From Bradyrhizobium sp. (GTDB lineage Bacteria > Pseudomonadota > Alphaproteobacteria > Rhizobiales > Xanthobacteraceae), in contig JAKFVP010000003.1 of the NCBI GenBank assembly GCA_021732175.1, positions 1 to 42,259 on the forward strand: DNA of 42,259 nt, given 5' to 3'. Shown here in pieces: positions 17,336 to 25,763 of this stretch. The position numbers and the translations under genes were made by a program. Below the pieces are notes generated by a model, which saw only the letters and a list, made by a program, of their open reading frames with translations, did not search any database and was not told the DNA's origin. The number at the start of each line of letters is the position of its first letter. Positions within the stretch are counted from its first letter, which is position 1.

Positions 17336-17536
17336 CTAAACGCGGCGAAACAGCACGCCGATCATCAACGCAATGTAAGCGATCGCCAGCACGTCAAACA
17401 CCCGCGATGTGTTGATGATCGGCACCGCGACATGGGCGTAGTGCACGAGCAAGGCTAGGGCCGCCAGCACCAGCGAAATCACGAACACGACCACTGACGG
17501 GGGCGTCAATGCAAAACCGCCACGGCGATACGGCAT
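17336..17536 (-). CDS. 66-aa membrane protein with two helices
   Basis: The ORF track starts too far upstream. The start is ATG 17536 (MPYRRGGFALTPPSVVVFVISL), supported by AGGAGA just upstream. Two hydrophobic segments are clear: VVVFVISLVLAALALLVHYA and VFDVLAIAYIALMIGVLF, with a short PIINTSRV loop between them. I know no function. It lies 82 bases downstream of the ABC exporter on the same strand and may share its message. It converges on the MotB-like gene, with the two stops 4 bases apart. Confidence 0.75.
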   Translation of the reverse strand: MPYRRGGFALTPPSVVVFVISLVLAALALLVHYAHVAVPIINTSRVFDVLAIAYIALMIGVLFRRV

Positions 17537-17618
17537 CACTGTCTCCTGTTGGTTCGTGGGGCCAACCAAGGCTGCGTTGCAACGACTGGGCGACCTTTCC
17601 GGTTCCCGGGGGCGGCGG

Positions 17619-19475
17619 CTAAATTCCCTCGAACTGCAGCCGCGCCAGCCGCGCATAGAGCCCGTTGGCGGCGACCAGCGTGGCGTGCGTCCCCTCCTCG
17701 ACGATCCGGCCGTTCTCCATGACGAGAATCCGGTCGCAGGACAGCACGGTGGCGAGACGATGCGCGATCACAAGCGTGGTGCGCCGGCGCATCAATTCTT
17801 CCAGCGCGGTCTGCACCAGCGTCTCGCTTTCGGCGTCGAGCGCCGAGGTCGCCTCGTCCAGCAGCAAGAGCGGCGCATCGCGCAGGATCGCGCGGGCGAT
17901 CGCGATGCGCTGGCGCTGGCCGCCGGAAAGCTTGACGCCGCGCTCGCCGAGCGCCGCCTCGAAACCGCCGGGCAGGCGGCGGATGAATTCGGTCGCATGG
18001 GCAAGATCGGCGGCGCGCTCGACCTCGGCATCGCTGGCATCGGGCCTGCCGAAGCGGATGTTGTCCCGCGCGCTCGCCGCGAACACCACGGAGTCCTGCG
18101 GCACCAGCGCGATGCGCGCACGCAGATCATGAGGATCGACGCTTTCGATTCCCACGCCATCGAAGCGGATGGCGCCGCTCTTCGGATCGTAGAAGCGCAG
18201 CAGAAGGTGAAACAACGTGCTCTTGCCGGCACCGGAGGGGCCGACGATCGCGACCCTCTCGCCGGCCTTCACCGAGAGCGAGACGCCGTCGATCGCGAGC
18301 GCGTCCGGCCGAGTCGGATAGGCGAAGCTGACGCGATCGAAGGCGACATCGCCGCGCGCCGGCAACGGCAGCGCCCGCGGCGCGGCGGGCGCGGCGATCT
18401 CGGGCTTTACGTGCAATAGCTCGAACAGCCGCTCGGCCGCACCGGCCGCGGCCGAAAGCTCGCCCCAGACCTCGCTGAGCTGGCCGAGGCCGGCGGCGGC
18501 GAACACCGCATAAAGCACGAACTGGCCGAGCCGGCCCGGCGTCATGGTGCCGATCAGCACGTCATGCGAGCCGACCCAAAGGATGACGACGACGCTGGTG
18601 AAGATGATGAAGATGATGACCGCGGTCAGGATCGAGCGCGCCATGTGCGAGCGGCGCGCCGCCTCATAGGCGTCCTCGACATCGCTGCCGTAGCGGGCAT
18701 TCGCTACGCCCTCGCCTGTAAAGGCCTGCACGATGCGGATGCCGCCGACCAGTTCGCCGACATACGCGGCGGCAACGCCAAGGCGGTCCTGCGCGCGGCG
18801 CGTCAGCCGCCGCACCCAGCGTCCGAACGCCACCAGCGGCAGCACGATCAGGGGGATCGCCAGCAGCACGAAACCGGAAAGCCTGGGACTCGTGATCACC
18901 ATCATGATGGTGGCGCCGCCGAACAGCATGATGTTGCGCATCGCAACCGAGGCCGAGGCGCCGACGGCTGATTTGATCTGGCCGGCGTCCGAGGTCAGCC
19001 GCGACACCAGTTCGCCGCTGCGGGAGGAATCGAAAAAGGCGGGCGACAGCGAAATCAGATGCGCCAGCACGTCGCGCCTGAGGTCGGCGACGATGCGTTC
19101 GCCGATGGTCATCACGAGGTAGTAGCGCGCGGCGCTGGCGCCGGCGAGCACGGCAACCATCGCCACCATCACGCTGAAATAGCTGTTGATCATGGCGATG
19201 CCTTCGGGCGTGAAACCGAAGTCGACCATGCGGCGCACCGCCACCGGTACCATCAGCGTGGTCCCGGCCGCGATCGTCAGCGCGATAAAGGCGAGGAAGG
19301 CGCGGCCGCGATAGCGCGCCATGTACGGCGCCAGCGCCAGCAGCGGCCGCAGCCTGGCGCGGCGCACCGGCTTGTCGGCAAGTTGCTGCTCGATGACGGC
19401 TTCCGCCTCCATCAGCGCATCGCGCGGCGCCGCCGCTTTGGCGCGACCATCGTCAATTTGTTCCGCTGCGCTCAT
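17619..19475 (-). CDS. ABC exporter, fused permease/ATPase half-transporter
   Basis: This 618-aa MsbA-like protein has a cytosolic N-terminal stretch (about residues 1-40) and a six-helix type I exporter membrane domain (about 45-340). A nucleotide-binding domain follows, with Walker A GPSGAGKST (residues 412-420, K418), signature LSGGQRQRIAIARA, Walker B LLLLDEATSALD and the H-loop AHRLAT. All ATPase motifs are intact, so it should work as a homodimer. The family exports lipids, peptides or drugs; the substrate is not visible from sequence. It is transcribed away from rpmE, and a small membrane protein gene follows it. Confidence 0.93.
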   Translation of the reverse strand: MSAAEQIDDGRAKAAAPRDALMEAEAVIEQQLADKPVRRARLRPLLALAPYMARYRGRAFLAFIALTIAAGTTLMVPVAVRRMVDFGFTPEGIAMINSYFSVMVAMVAVLAGASAARYYLVMTIGERIVADLRRDVLAHLISLSPAFFDSSRSGELVSRLTSDAGQIKSAVGASASVAMRNIMLFGGATIMMVITSPRLSGFVLLAIPLIVLPLVAFGRWVRRLTRRAQDRLGVAAAYVGELVGGIRIVQAFTGEGVANARYGSDVEDAYEAARRSHMARSILTAVIIFIIFTSVVVILWVGSHDVLIGTMTPGRLGQFVLYAVFAAAGLGQLSEVWGELSAAAGAAERLFELLHVKPEIAAPAAPRALPLPARGDVAFDRVSFAYPTRPDALAIDGVSLSVKAGERVAIVGPSGAGKSTLFHLLLRFYDPKSGAIRFDGVGIESVDPHDLRARIALVPQDSVVFAASARDNIRFGRPDASDAEVERAADLAHATEFIRRLPGGFEAALGERGVKLSGGQRQRIAIARAILRDAPLLLLDEATSALDAESETLVQTALEELMRRRTTLVIAHRLATVLSCDRILVMENGRIVEEGTHATLVAANGLYARLARLQFEGI

Positions 19476-19577
19476 TCCATTCCGACCGTTTTGGCGCCCC
19501 CAGATAGGCCCTTGGCGGGGGCGCTGGCAAATCCGGGACGGCCCTTATCCGGATGGCCCCGGAAGGCCGTTCCGCGG

Positions 19578-19607
19578 CTTGTTTTGCCGGGTCGCTTGCG
19601 TTATAGA
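19578..19607 (+). promoter_or_regulatory. candidate promoter of rpmE
   Basis: CTTGTT (19578-19583) and TATAGA (19602-19607) are separated by 18 bases and resemble alphaproteobacterial housekeeping -35 and -10 boxes. The predicted leader of about 55 bases fits the rpmE start at 19669. Confidence 0.5.
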
Positions 19608-19668
19608 GCCGCCCAAATCCGCATTTCCCGAGATTTGAGACGGGCGCCGGCGCGCCAGAGGACAAGCC

Positions 19669-19899
19669 ATGAAAGCCGAAATTCATCCGGATTATCATAT
19701 GATTACGGTCGTCATGACCGACGGCACCGAGTACCAGACCCGTTCCACCTGGGGTAAGGCCGGTGACAAGCTGAACCTCGATATCGACCCGAAGTCGCAT
19801 CCGGCCTGGACCGGCGGCACCCAGCAGCTCCTGGATCGCGGCGGCCGTGTGTCGCGCTTCCAGAAGAAGTTCGAGGGCATCGGTATCCTCAAGAAGTAA
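19669..19899 (+). CDS. rpmE: 50S ribosomal protein L31, zinc-free form
   Basis: This 76-aa protein begins [22 protein letters not shown] and contains the L31 hallmarks [21 protein letters not shown] and [11 protein letters not shown]. The cysteines that bind zinc in the Cys-plus form are all absent, so this is the C-minus type that needs no zinc. AGAGGAC just upstream is the ribosome site. A strong hairpin terminator follows about 33 bases after the stop. The order ABC exporter, rpmE, rcdA, DUF1192 is, as I recall, common in alphaproteobacteria. Confidence 0.96.
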   Translation: MKAEIHPDYHMITVVMTDGTEYQTRSTWGKAGDKLNLDIDPKSHPAWTGGTQQLLDRGGRVSRFQKKFEGIGILKK

Positions 19900-19932
19900 G
19901 CGCCGCCGCTTCCCGCGCGCTGGTTCGCAACG

Positions 19933-19970
19933 AAAAACGCCCCTGCTTCCGGCAGGGGCGTTTTTGTTTT
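19933..19970. terminator. bidirectional intrinsic terminator between rpmE and rcdA
   Basis: AAAAACGCCCCTGC, a 5-base loop and GCAGGGGCGTTTTT form a perfect 14-bp stem (19933-19965). T-tracts follow on both strands (TTTTTGTTTT on +, TTTTT on -). It should end rpmE from one side and rcdA from the other. Confidence 0.93.
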
Positions 19971-19992
19971 TGGCGGGGTACGCGGAGGCCGC

Positions 19993-20505
19993 TTACTGCT
20001 CGAACGCGGCCTTGAGGCGGTTGAGCTGCGGCACCAGTGGGTTGCCGATGGAGGGACGCTCCGGGGGCGGCGCGTGAATGGTGCTGTCGAGACGGCGGAC
20101 CCGCGACTGCAGGTTCATCGAGCGAGAGATCAGATCCTGGAGCTGCGCCGGCAGCTTTTCGATCATGTCGGTCGGGCCGGGGTCGGCGGCGGAAAGCTTC
20201 ACCTTGGTCTTTTCGCGGTTGGCTTGCGTGAGCGTCATCTCGCCTTCCTTGACCGCGCGGTGCAGCAAGAGCCAAGAGGCAAGCTGCATCAGGCGCGTGG
20301 TCAGGCGCATGCTCTCGGTGGCGTAGGTCAGGCTGACGGAACGTTCCAGCGCCTTGGCCTCGGTACGGCCATCGCCGTCGAGATAGGCGGCGGTCTCCTC
20401 GACCAGATCCATGCCTTCGCGGAAAAGACTGGAGAACGCCGTCGAATTGGTCAGCCGCTCGCTCAATTGCACCAACGCGCCGTCGCCCTGCGAACGCTCC
20501 GCCAT
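19993..20505 (-). CDS. rcdA: RcdA-like protease adaptor (DUF1465)
   Basis: This 170-aa protein starts at ATG 20505 (MAERSQGDGALVQLSERLTNS), with GAGGG 8 bases upstream; the track's GTG start overextends it. It matches the DUF1465 family by the patterns FREGMDLVEETAAYLDGDGR and ESMRLTTRLMQLASWLLLHRAV. The family contains Caulobacter RcdA, which with CpdR and PopA delivers CtrA and other proteins to ClpXP during the cell cycle. The sequence is mostly helical with a disordered, proline-containing C-terminal tail. Whether the CtrA role holds here is inference from the family. Confidence 0.85.
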   Translation of the reverse strand: MAERSQGDGALVQLSERLTNSTAFSSLFREGMDLVEETAAYLDGDGRTEAKALERSVSLTYATESMRLTTRLMQLASWLLLHRAVKEGEMTLTQANREKTKVKLSAADPGPTDMIEKLPAQLQDLISRSMNLQSRVRRLDSTIHAPPPERPSIGNPLVPQLNRLKAAFEQ

Positions 20506-20650
20506 GGTTAACGCCCTCACACCACCGATTTACGCCAAATCCCGGCGTCTTTGCGCACCGGGTTATGATGAACAAATCATTGCGCGGCTGCGGGGCGAAG
20601 TCCAGCAACAACCCGATTTATGGTTTCCGCGCCGGTGAGGAAGAAGGCCA

Positions 20651-20683
20651 AAAAAAGAGCCGCCGAAAGGATCGGCGGCTTTT
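20651..20683 (-). terminator. isolated intrinsic terminator on the - strand
   Basis: AGCCGCCGA, a 5-base loop and TCGGCGGCT make a perfect 9-bp stem. On the - strand it is followed by seven Ts after one C, a strong intrinsic terminator. The nearest - strand gene upstream (DUF1192) ends about 300 bases away with a repeat in between, so the transcript it serves is unclear. Confidence 0.75.
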
Positions 20684-20837
20684 GAAGTTGATAACAGGGA
20701 GGCGTCAAACAGAGTGGACAGGAGCCACTCGGTGTCCAAACGAGGACATTTCGAGTCATATCTGAGAAAGCTTAACCGATCGTAAACGAACGAATTTATT
20801 GAGGCTTTGTTTGCCATGTCGGCCATTGGCCCACCTC

Positions 20838-20962
20838 GTGTCGCCCCGGCGAAGGCCGGGGCCCATAACCACGAGTGCCGGTTGCTGAGACAAAGCCGTC
20901 TCCCCGCGTGCCCTTTTCCGCGGGTCACGGCGTATGGGCCCCGGCCTTCGCCGGGGCGACAC
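20838..20962. repeat. palindromic repeat with 30-bp perfect arms (CCATAACCAC family, copy 1)
   Basis: The arms 20838-20867 (GTGTCGCCCCGGCGAAGGCC...) and 20933-20962 are perfect reverse complements of 30 bases, separated by 65 bases. CCATAACCAC adjoins the left arm. Related copies lie at 36878-37065 and 38707-38852. It sits 14 bases after the DUF1192 stop. Confidence 0.85.
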
Positions 20963-20976
20963 TCAACAATTTCGAA

Positions 20977-21168
20977 CTACGACTTGAAGAAGCTGTTGGC
21001 CGCATCCTTTGACGCGCGCTTCTTCGTGGAGGCCGCTTCCAGCCGTTCGATCTCGCTCCTGAGCAGCGCGATTCGCTCGGCGAGTTCTTCGACCGACAAG
21101 AGTGAGAGGTCCTGACCGATCTCGTGGCTGATCTTCTTCCGCGGCCGGTCGTCGTCTTCGATGGGCAT
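20977..21168 (-). CDS. DUF1192 small protein
   Basis: This 63-aa protein starts at ATG 21168 (MPIEDDDRPRKKISHEIGQDLSLLSVEELAERIALLR), with GGAGG 5 bases upstream. The longer ORF start is rejected for that reason. The DUF1192 hallmark is the DDDRPRKK..HEIGQDLS.LS..EL..RI..L..EI.RLE pattern. The middle is one charged helix, likely a coiled coil, and the C-terminus is basic. Function is unknown. It is divergent from the quinone oxidoreductase gene with 95 bases between them. Confidence 0.88.
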   Translation of the reverse strand: MPIEDDDRPRKKISHEIGQDLSLLSVEELAERIALLRSEIERLEAASTKKRASKDAANSFFKS

Positions 21169-21263
21169 CGCGCCTCCGTGATATGCGCTCCGGAACGGTT
21201 GCAAGCTGCCAAGCGGCTGGCTAAGCAAGCGGCCGGATTTCCCGCATTTCCCAAGGACAAATC

Positions 21264-22262
21264 ATGGAAAAGCTGCCCGCGCAAATGACCGCTGTCGCCA
21301 TCAGCAAGCCCGGCGGTCCGGAGGTGCTGATCCCCGAGCAGCGCCCGCTTCCCGTGCCCGGTCCCGGCGAATTGCTGGTCAAGGTGATGGCCGCCGGCGT
21401 CAACCGGCCCGACATAGCACAGCGCTCCGGCGCCTATCCGCCGCCGCCCGGCGCCAGCGACCTGCCCGGCCTCGAGATCGCCGGCGAAGTGGTGGCCACC
21501 GGTCCCGGCGTCAGTCGGCACAAAATCGGCGACAAGGTGATGTCGCTGGTGGCCGGCGGCGGCTACGCCCAGTATTGCATCGCGCAAGACGGCCAGGCGA
21601 TGACCGTGCCGCCGTCGCTGACCATCGCGGAAGCCGGCGCCATTCCGGAAACGCTGATGACGGTGTGGCACAATGTGTTCGAGCGCGGCGCGCTCAAGCC
21701 CGGCGAGACCCTGCTGATCCATGGCGGCTCTTCCGGCATCGGCACCATGGCGATCCAGCTTGCCAAGGCGTTCGGTTCCAAGGTCATCGTCACCGTCGGC
21801 GGAGAGGACAAGGCTGAGGCCTGCCGCAAACTCGGCGCCGATGTCGCCATCAACTACAAGACCCAGGATTTCGTCGACGAGACCAAGAAGGCCACGGGCG
21901 GCGCAGGCGCCAATGTCATCCTCGACATGGTCGCCGGCGACTATGTCGATCGCAATTACGATGCCGCCGCGGTAGACGGCCGCATCGTGCAGATTGCAAC
22001 CCTCAGCAGCCCCAAGGTGACCGTCAACATCGCCAAGGTCATGGTGAAGCGCCTCACCCACACCGGCTCTACACTGCGACCCCGTACGAATGCGGATAAG
22101 GCGGCGATGGTCGCGGCCATCGAGGCCAAGGTGATGCCGCTGCTGCGCGAGGGGAAGGTCAAACCCGTGATGGACAGCACTTTCCCGCTGGAAAAGGCGG
22201 CTGACGCACACCGGCGCATGGAGACCTCCCAACATATTGGCAAAATTGTGTTGGCCGTTTAA
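21264..22262 (+). CDS. NAD(P)H quinone oxidoreductase, PIG3/zeta-crystallin type
   Basis: This 332-aa member of the medium-chain dehydrogenase superfamily belongs to the zinc-free quinone reductase branch. An N-terminal catalytic domain with GVNRPDIAQRSGAYPPPPGASDLPGLEIAGEV is followed by a Rossmann domain with IHGGSSGIGTMAIQLAKAFG. The zinc ligands of alcohol dehydrogenases are missing, as expected. The RSGAYPPPPGAS loop is typical of the PIG3-like subfamily, which reduces small quinones with NADPH. AAGGAC upstream supports the ATG. The window does not show the physiological substrate. Confidence 0.92.
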   Translation: MEKLPAQMTAVAISKPGGPEVLIPEQRPLPVPGPGELLVKVMAAGVNRPDIAQRSGAYPPPPGASDLPGLEIAGEVVATGPGVSRHKIGDKVMSLVAGGGYAQYCIAQDGQAMTVPPSLTIAEAGAIPETLMTVWHNVFERGALKPGETLLIHGGSSGIGTMAIQLAKAFGSKVIVTVGGEDKAEACRKLGADVAINYKTQDFVDETKKATGGAGANVILDMVAGDYVDRNYDAAAVDGRIVQIATLSSPKVTVNIAKVMVKRLTHTGSTLRPRTNADKAAMVAAIEAKVMPLLREGKVKPVMDSTFPLEKAADAHRRMETSQHIGKIVLAV

Positions 22263-22379
22263 CTCTCTCAACCTATCGGCGGGCGGAAACCCTTTGATTT
22301 TCCTCGCTTTCATGGCATCTATCGCGTAACGCCGGGCCGGTCGCTTGGCCGGGACGAACGTTTTCGCGGAGTACACAAA

Positions 22380-25256
22380 TTGCGTCTGATCAGGCGCCTT
22401 GCGCTGTTTGCGCTGGGCCTCATGATTGTTGCCGCCACCGCGCCCGCGCGCGCGATCGACGCCGTTAGCGTCCGCAGTGACGCGCCTGCCATCGACCTCA
22501 CCGCCGTCCTCGACCATCAGCGCAGCGACACCGACCGCATCCAGGTCTCCACCGCACCGGGCACCGACGGCATCGTGCGCCGCATCGAGGTGCGCGCCCG
22601 TGAAGGCGGCCAGAACTGGGTGGTGTTCGCGCTGGCCAACAACACCGACGACCAGCTCGACCGCCTGATCGTTGCCCCGCACTACCGCATCGTCTCGTCC
22701 GGCCTGCTGTGGCCCGACCTCGGCCTGTCGCGTGTCGCCACCATCACGCCGTCGGTGGGCGACCGCCCGGAACGGCAGGAGAGCGCCACCGCCGACATCT
22801 TCCGCATCACGCTCGATCCCGGCGCCGTCGTCACCTTTGTCGCGGAGCTGCGCACCGACAAGCTGCCGCAGCTCTATCTGTGGGAGCCCGACGCCTACAA
22901 GGACAAGGTCAACTCCTTCACGCTGTACCATGGCATCGTGATCGGCATTTCCGGTCTGCTTGCGCTCGTGCTCACGATCCTGTTCGTGGTCAAGGGCTCG
23001 ATCATGTTTCCGGCCGCTGCGGCGCTGGCCTGGGCGGTGCTGGTCTATATCGGCGTCGACTTCGGCTTCTGGGGCAAGGTGCTGGACATGTCGAACAACG
23101 CCGAGCGCGTCTGGCGCGCGGCGGGCGAGGCGATCCTCGCGGCGACACTGCTGGTGTTCGTGTTCGCCTATCTCAATCTGTCGCGCTGGCATGTGCGCTA
23201 CTCGCACATCACCATCGGCTGGCTGACCTTCCTCGGCTCGCTGGTGGCGCTGGCGCTGTTCGATCCGGCCGTGGCCTCCGGCATCGCGCGCATGTCGCTT
23301 GTGCTCATCGCCTTCGCTGGCTTTGCGCTGATCGTTTATCTCTCGACCCACGGTTTCGACCGCGCGGTGCTGCTGATCCCGACCTGGTTCCTGCTGGTGG
23401 TCTGGGTGATCGCAGCCGGCATGACGGTGGCCGGCTCCGTCACCAACGACATCGTCGGCCCTGCTTTGCTCGGCGGTCTCGTGCTGATCGTGATGCTGAT
23501 CGGCTTTACGGTGATGCAGCATGCGTTTGCGGGCGGCGGCGCCACCACGGGCGTGGTCTCCGACGTCGAGCGCCGCGCACTGGCGCTGGCGGGCTCCGGC
23601 GATCTGATCTGGGACTGGGACGTCTCGGCCGACAAGGTGTTCACCAGCCCCGAGACCGAGGCGCTGCTCGGCCTGCGGCGCGGCACGCTGGAAGGCCCTG
23701 CCGCGAAGTGGCTCGAGGTGCTGCATCCGCTGGACCAGGACCGTTTCCGCGCCGCGCTCGACAGCGTGCTCGACCAGCGCCGCGGCCGCCTGGTGCAGGA
23801 TTTCCGCCTGCGCACGCCGGACGGCCATTTCATGTGGTTCGCGCTGAAGGCGCGCCCCGTGGTCGGCTCCGACGGCGAAGTGTCGCGCGTCGTCGGCACG
23901 CTCACCGACGTCACCGACATCAAGAACGCCGAGGAGCGCATGCTGCATGACAGCGTGCACGACAACCTCACGGGATTGCCGAACCGCAAGCTGTTCCTCG
24001 ATCGTCTCAATGCGGTGGCGAACTTCGCCAAGACCGTGCCGACCTTGCGGCCGACCCTGATGGTGATCGACCTCGACCGCTTCAAGCAGGTCAACGATTC
24101 CGTCGGCATCGCGGTCGGCGATTCCATCCTGCTGACGCTGGCGCGGCGCCTGACGCGCATTCTCAAGCCGCAGGACACGCTGGCGCGGCTGGCCGGCGAC
24201 CAGTTCGGCCTGATCCTGCTCTCCGAACAGGACTCCGCGCGCATCACCGCGTTCGCCGAAACGATCCGCAAGACCATCCGCGCACCGATCGCCTTCAACG
24301 ACCGCGAGATATTCCTCACCGCTTCGATCGGGCTCGCACTGTCCGATCCGCAGACGCAGCTCTCGGAGGAGATCATCAAGGATGCGGAGCTCGCGATGTA
24401 TCATTCCAAGCGCATCGGCGGCGACCGCATCGACGTCTACAAGCCGGCGATGCGCGCCCGCAAGACCGACCGCCTGACCCTGGAGTCGGAGCTGCGCCGC
24501 GCCATCGAGCGGCAGGAGATCACCATCCTCTACCAGCCGATCGTGCGGCTGGAGGATCGCTCCGTCGCCGGCTTCGAGGCGCTGGCGCGCTGGGACCATC
24601 CCAAGCTCGGCCGCATGTCGCCGTCGGAGTTCATCAGCATCGCCGAGGAGATCGGCCTGATCGTCGACCTCGGCATGTTCGTGATGGACCAGACCGCGCG
24701 GCAGCTTGCGGTGTGGCAGCGCGCGATGCGTTCACGCGAGCCGATCTTTGCCAGCGTCAACGTCTCCTCGCGGCAGCTGCTGCGCCACGACCTGATCCAC
24801 GACATCCGCACTGTGCTGTCGCGCTCCTCGGTGGCGCGCGGTACGCTGAAGCTGGAATTGACGGAATCGCTCGTGATGGAGAACCCGGAACACGCCGCGC
24901 AAATGCTGACGCGGATCCGCGAACTCGGCACCGGGCTGTCGCTCGACGATTTTGGCACCGGCCACTCCTCGCTCGCCTATCTGCAGCGTTTCCCGTTCGA
25001 CACCATCAAGATCGACCAGTCGTTCGTGCGCACCACCAGCCGCGGCACCCGCCCGGTGATCCTGAAATCGATCATCGCGCTTGCGCACGACCTCGGCATG
25101 GACGTGGTCGCCGAGGGCGCCGAGACCGATTCCGATGCGGTGGAGCTCTATCAATTGGGCTGCGAGTACGCGCAGGGCTTTGCCTTCGGCGAGCCGATGG
25201 ATGCGGACGCCGCGATGCGGCTCTTGACCGAAGAGCGGCTGGAAGCTGCGAGCTGA
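22380..25256 (+). CDS. membrane PAS-GGDEF-EAL c-di-GMP phosphodiesterase candidate
   Basis: This 958-aa protein starts at TTG 22380 with GGAG 8 bases upstream. A signal peptide (ending PARA) leads into a periplasmic domain of about 150 residues and then about seven membrane helices, a 7TM-sensor-like layout. A PAS domain follows (ALAGSGDLIWDWDVSAD...GTLTDVTDIK). The GGDEF domain has the degenerate motif AGDQF (605-609), so cyclase activity is unlikely. The EAL domain keeps EAL at 733-735, NVSSRQL, ELTES, DDFGTG (D856-D857), KIDQSF and EGAET, so it should hydrolyse c-di-GMP. The broken GGDEF may bind GTP as a regulator, as in other such fusions. Confidence 0.93.
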   Translation: MRLIRRLALFALGLMIVAATAPARAIDAVSVRSDAPAIDLTAVLDHQRSDTDRIQVSTAPGTDGIVRRIEVRAREGGQNWVVFALANNTDDQLDRLIVAPHYRIVSSGLLWPDLGLSRVATITPSVGDRPERQESATADIFRITLDPGAVVTFVAELRTDKLPQLYLWEPDAYKDKVNSFTLYHGIVIGISGLLALVLTILFVVKGSIMFPAAAALAWAVLVYIGVDFGFWGKVLDMSNNAERVWRAAGEAILAATLLVFVFAYLNLSRWHVRYSHITIGWLTFLGSLVALALFDPAVASGIARMSLVLIAFAGFALIVYLSTHGFDRAVLLIPTWFLLVVWVIAAGMTVAGSVTNDIVGPALLGGLVLIVMLIGFTVMQHAFAGGGATTGVVSDVERRALALAGSGDLIWDWDVSADKVFTSPETEALLGLRRGTLEGPAAKWLEVLHPLDQDRFRAALDSVLDQRRGRLVQDFRLRTPDGHFMWFALKARPVVGSDGEVSRVVGTLTDVTDIKNAEERMLHDSVHDNLTGLPNRKLFLDRLNAVANFAKTVPTLRPTLMVIDLDRFKQVNDSVGIAVGDSILLTLARRLTRILKPQDTLARLAGDQFGLILLSEQDSARITAFAETIRKTIRAPIAFNDREIFLTASIGLALSDPQTQLSEEIIKDAELAMYHSKRIGGDRIDVYKPAMRARKTDRLTLESELRRAIERQEITILYQPIVRLEDRSVAGFEALARWDHPKLGRMSPSEFISIAEEIGLIVDLGMFVMDQTARQLAVWQRAMRSREPIFASVNVSSRQLLRHDLIHDIRTVLSRSSVARGTLKLELTESLVMENPEHAAQMLTRIRELGTGLSLDDFGTGHSSLAYLQRFPFDTIKIDQSFVRTTSRGTRPVILKSIIALAHDLGMDVVAEGAETDSDAVELYQLGCEYAQGFAFGEPMDADAAMRLLTEERLEAAS

Positions 25257-25290
25257 GTGTAAGACGACTACGCAGCTCCTCATCCTCGCT

Positions 25291-25335
25291 GTCGTCCCGG
25301 ATCAGCGCTGGCTCCGCTCGCTTGTCCGGGACGAC
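25291..25335. repeat. short inverted repeat after the EAL gene
   Basis: GTCGTCCCGGA and TCCGGGACGAC form an 11-bp perfect stem around a 23-base loop, 35 bases after the stop. The ends resemble those of the larger CCATAACCAC repeats, so it may be a short relative of that family. It could act as a transcript end for the EAL gene. Confidence 0.55.
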
Positions 25336-25377
25336 ACTGAGTTTGTTGCGAGCACGTGGCCCCCACCAGACAAGCAA

Positions 25378-25406
25378 AAGGCCTCCGCAATGACGCCGGA
25401 GGCCTT
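25378..25406 (-). terminator. hairpin terminator of the 59-aa gene
   Basis: AAGGCCTCCG, 9-base loop, CGGAGGCCTT. On the - strand it ends in TTTT and lies about 43 bases after the stop of the small gene at 25449-25628. Confidence 0.7.
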
Positions 25407-25448
25407 CACCCGCGCGAGGGGTACATCCGCCCCCGCGACACTACTCGA

Positions 25449-25628
25449 TTATTTCTGCGCTTCCCTGGCGAGACGCTCAGCCTTCAGCCGCTCATAGTTG
25501 GCGCGGAATGCGGCTTCAGCCTTCTCGTGGTCGGCCATCGCCTTTTGCGCTTCGATACGTCGCTTCTCGAGCCTTGCCTCCCGCTCAATGCTGGAGGAAA
25601 CCGGCTTCACTCGGTTTTCATAGGTCAT
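25449..25628 (-). CDS. 59-aa highly charged helical protein
   Basis: This gene is one residue too short for the ORF track. It runs from ATG 25628 to TAA 25449-25451. The product (MTYENRVKPVSSSIEREARL, then almost continuous Lys/Arg/Glu/Ala helix) looks like one long amphipathic helix or coiled coil with no cysteines or hydrophobic stretch. A matching terminator lies downstream on the same strand, which supports it as a real transcribed gene. No clear ribosome site is seen. Function is unknown; a nucleic-acid- or protein-binding role is only a guess. Confidence 0.65.
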   Translation of the reverse strand: MTYENRVKPVSSSIEREARLEKRRIEAQKAMADHEKAEAAFRANYERLKAERLAREAQK

Positions 25629-25763
25629 GCGTGTTAACGCAATATGACAGGAAAAGTTCCCTCGGCCGGGGAGCCCAAACCAAACCCGAGCAAAACAGGC
25701 GCGCCGCGGACCCTTCTGCCGCGGCGAGCCTCCGCCAGAACGTCGCGGAGGCTCTCTGCTCGC

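Larger units (their letters stand above)
20506..20976. other. 470-base non-coding region between rcdA and DUF1192
   Basis: I see no credible gene. The region contains the rcdA promoter zone (20506-20640), an isolated terminator reading on the - strand (20651-20683), an AT-rich block (20690-20820) and a 125-bp inverted-repeat element (20838-20962). The AT-rich block followed by the terminator would fit a small - strand RNA of about 100-150 nt, but no promoter could be fixed. ORFs called here use low-GC codons or run through the hairpins. Confidence 0.5.

Noticed and set aside
20563-20928. 121-aa - strand ORF between rcdA and DUF1192
   Set aside because: It runs through both the repeat arm and the terminator, its codon use is unlike its neighbours, and it shows no recognisable domain.
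20925-24599. 1224-aa - strand ORF opposite the quinone reductase and EAL genes
   Set aside because: It covers several genes and a repeat and has antisense composition (His/Arg/Asp/Gln repeats) with no domain.
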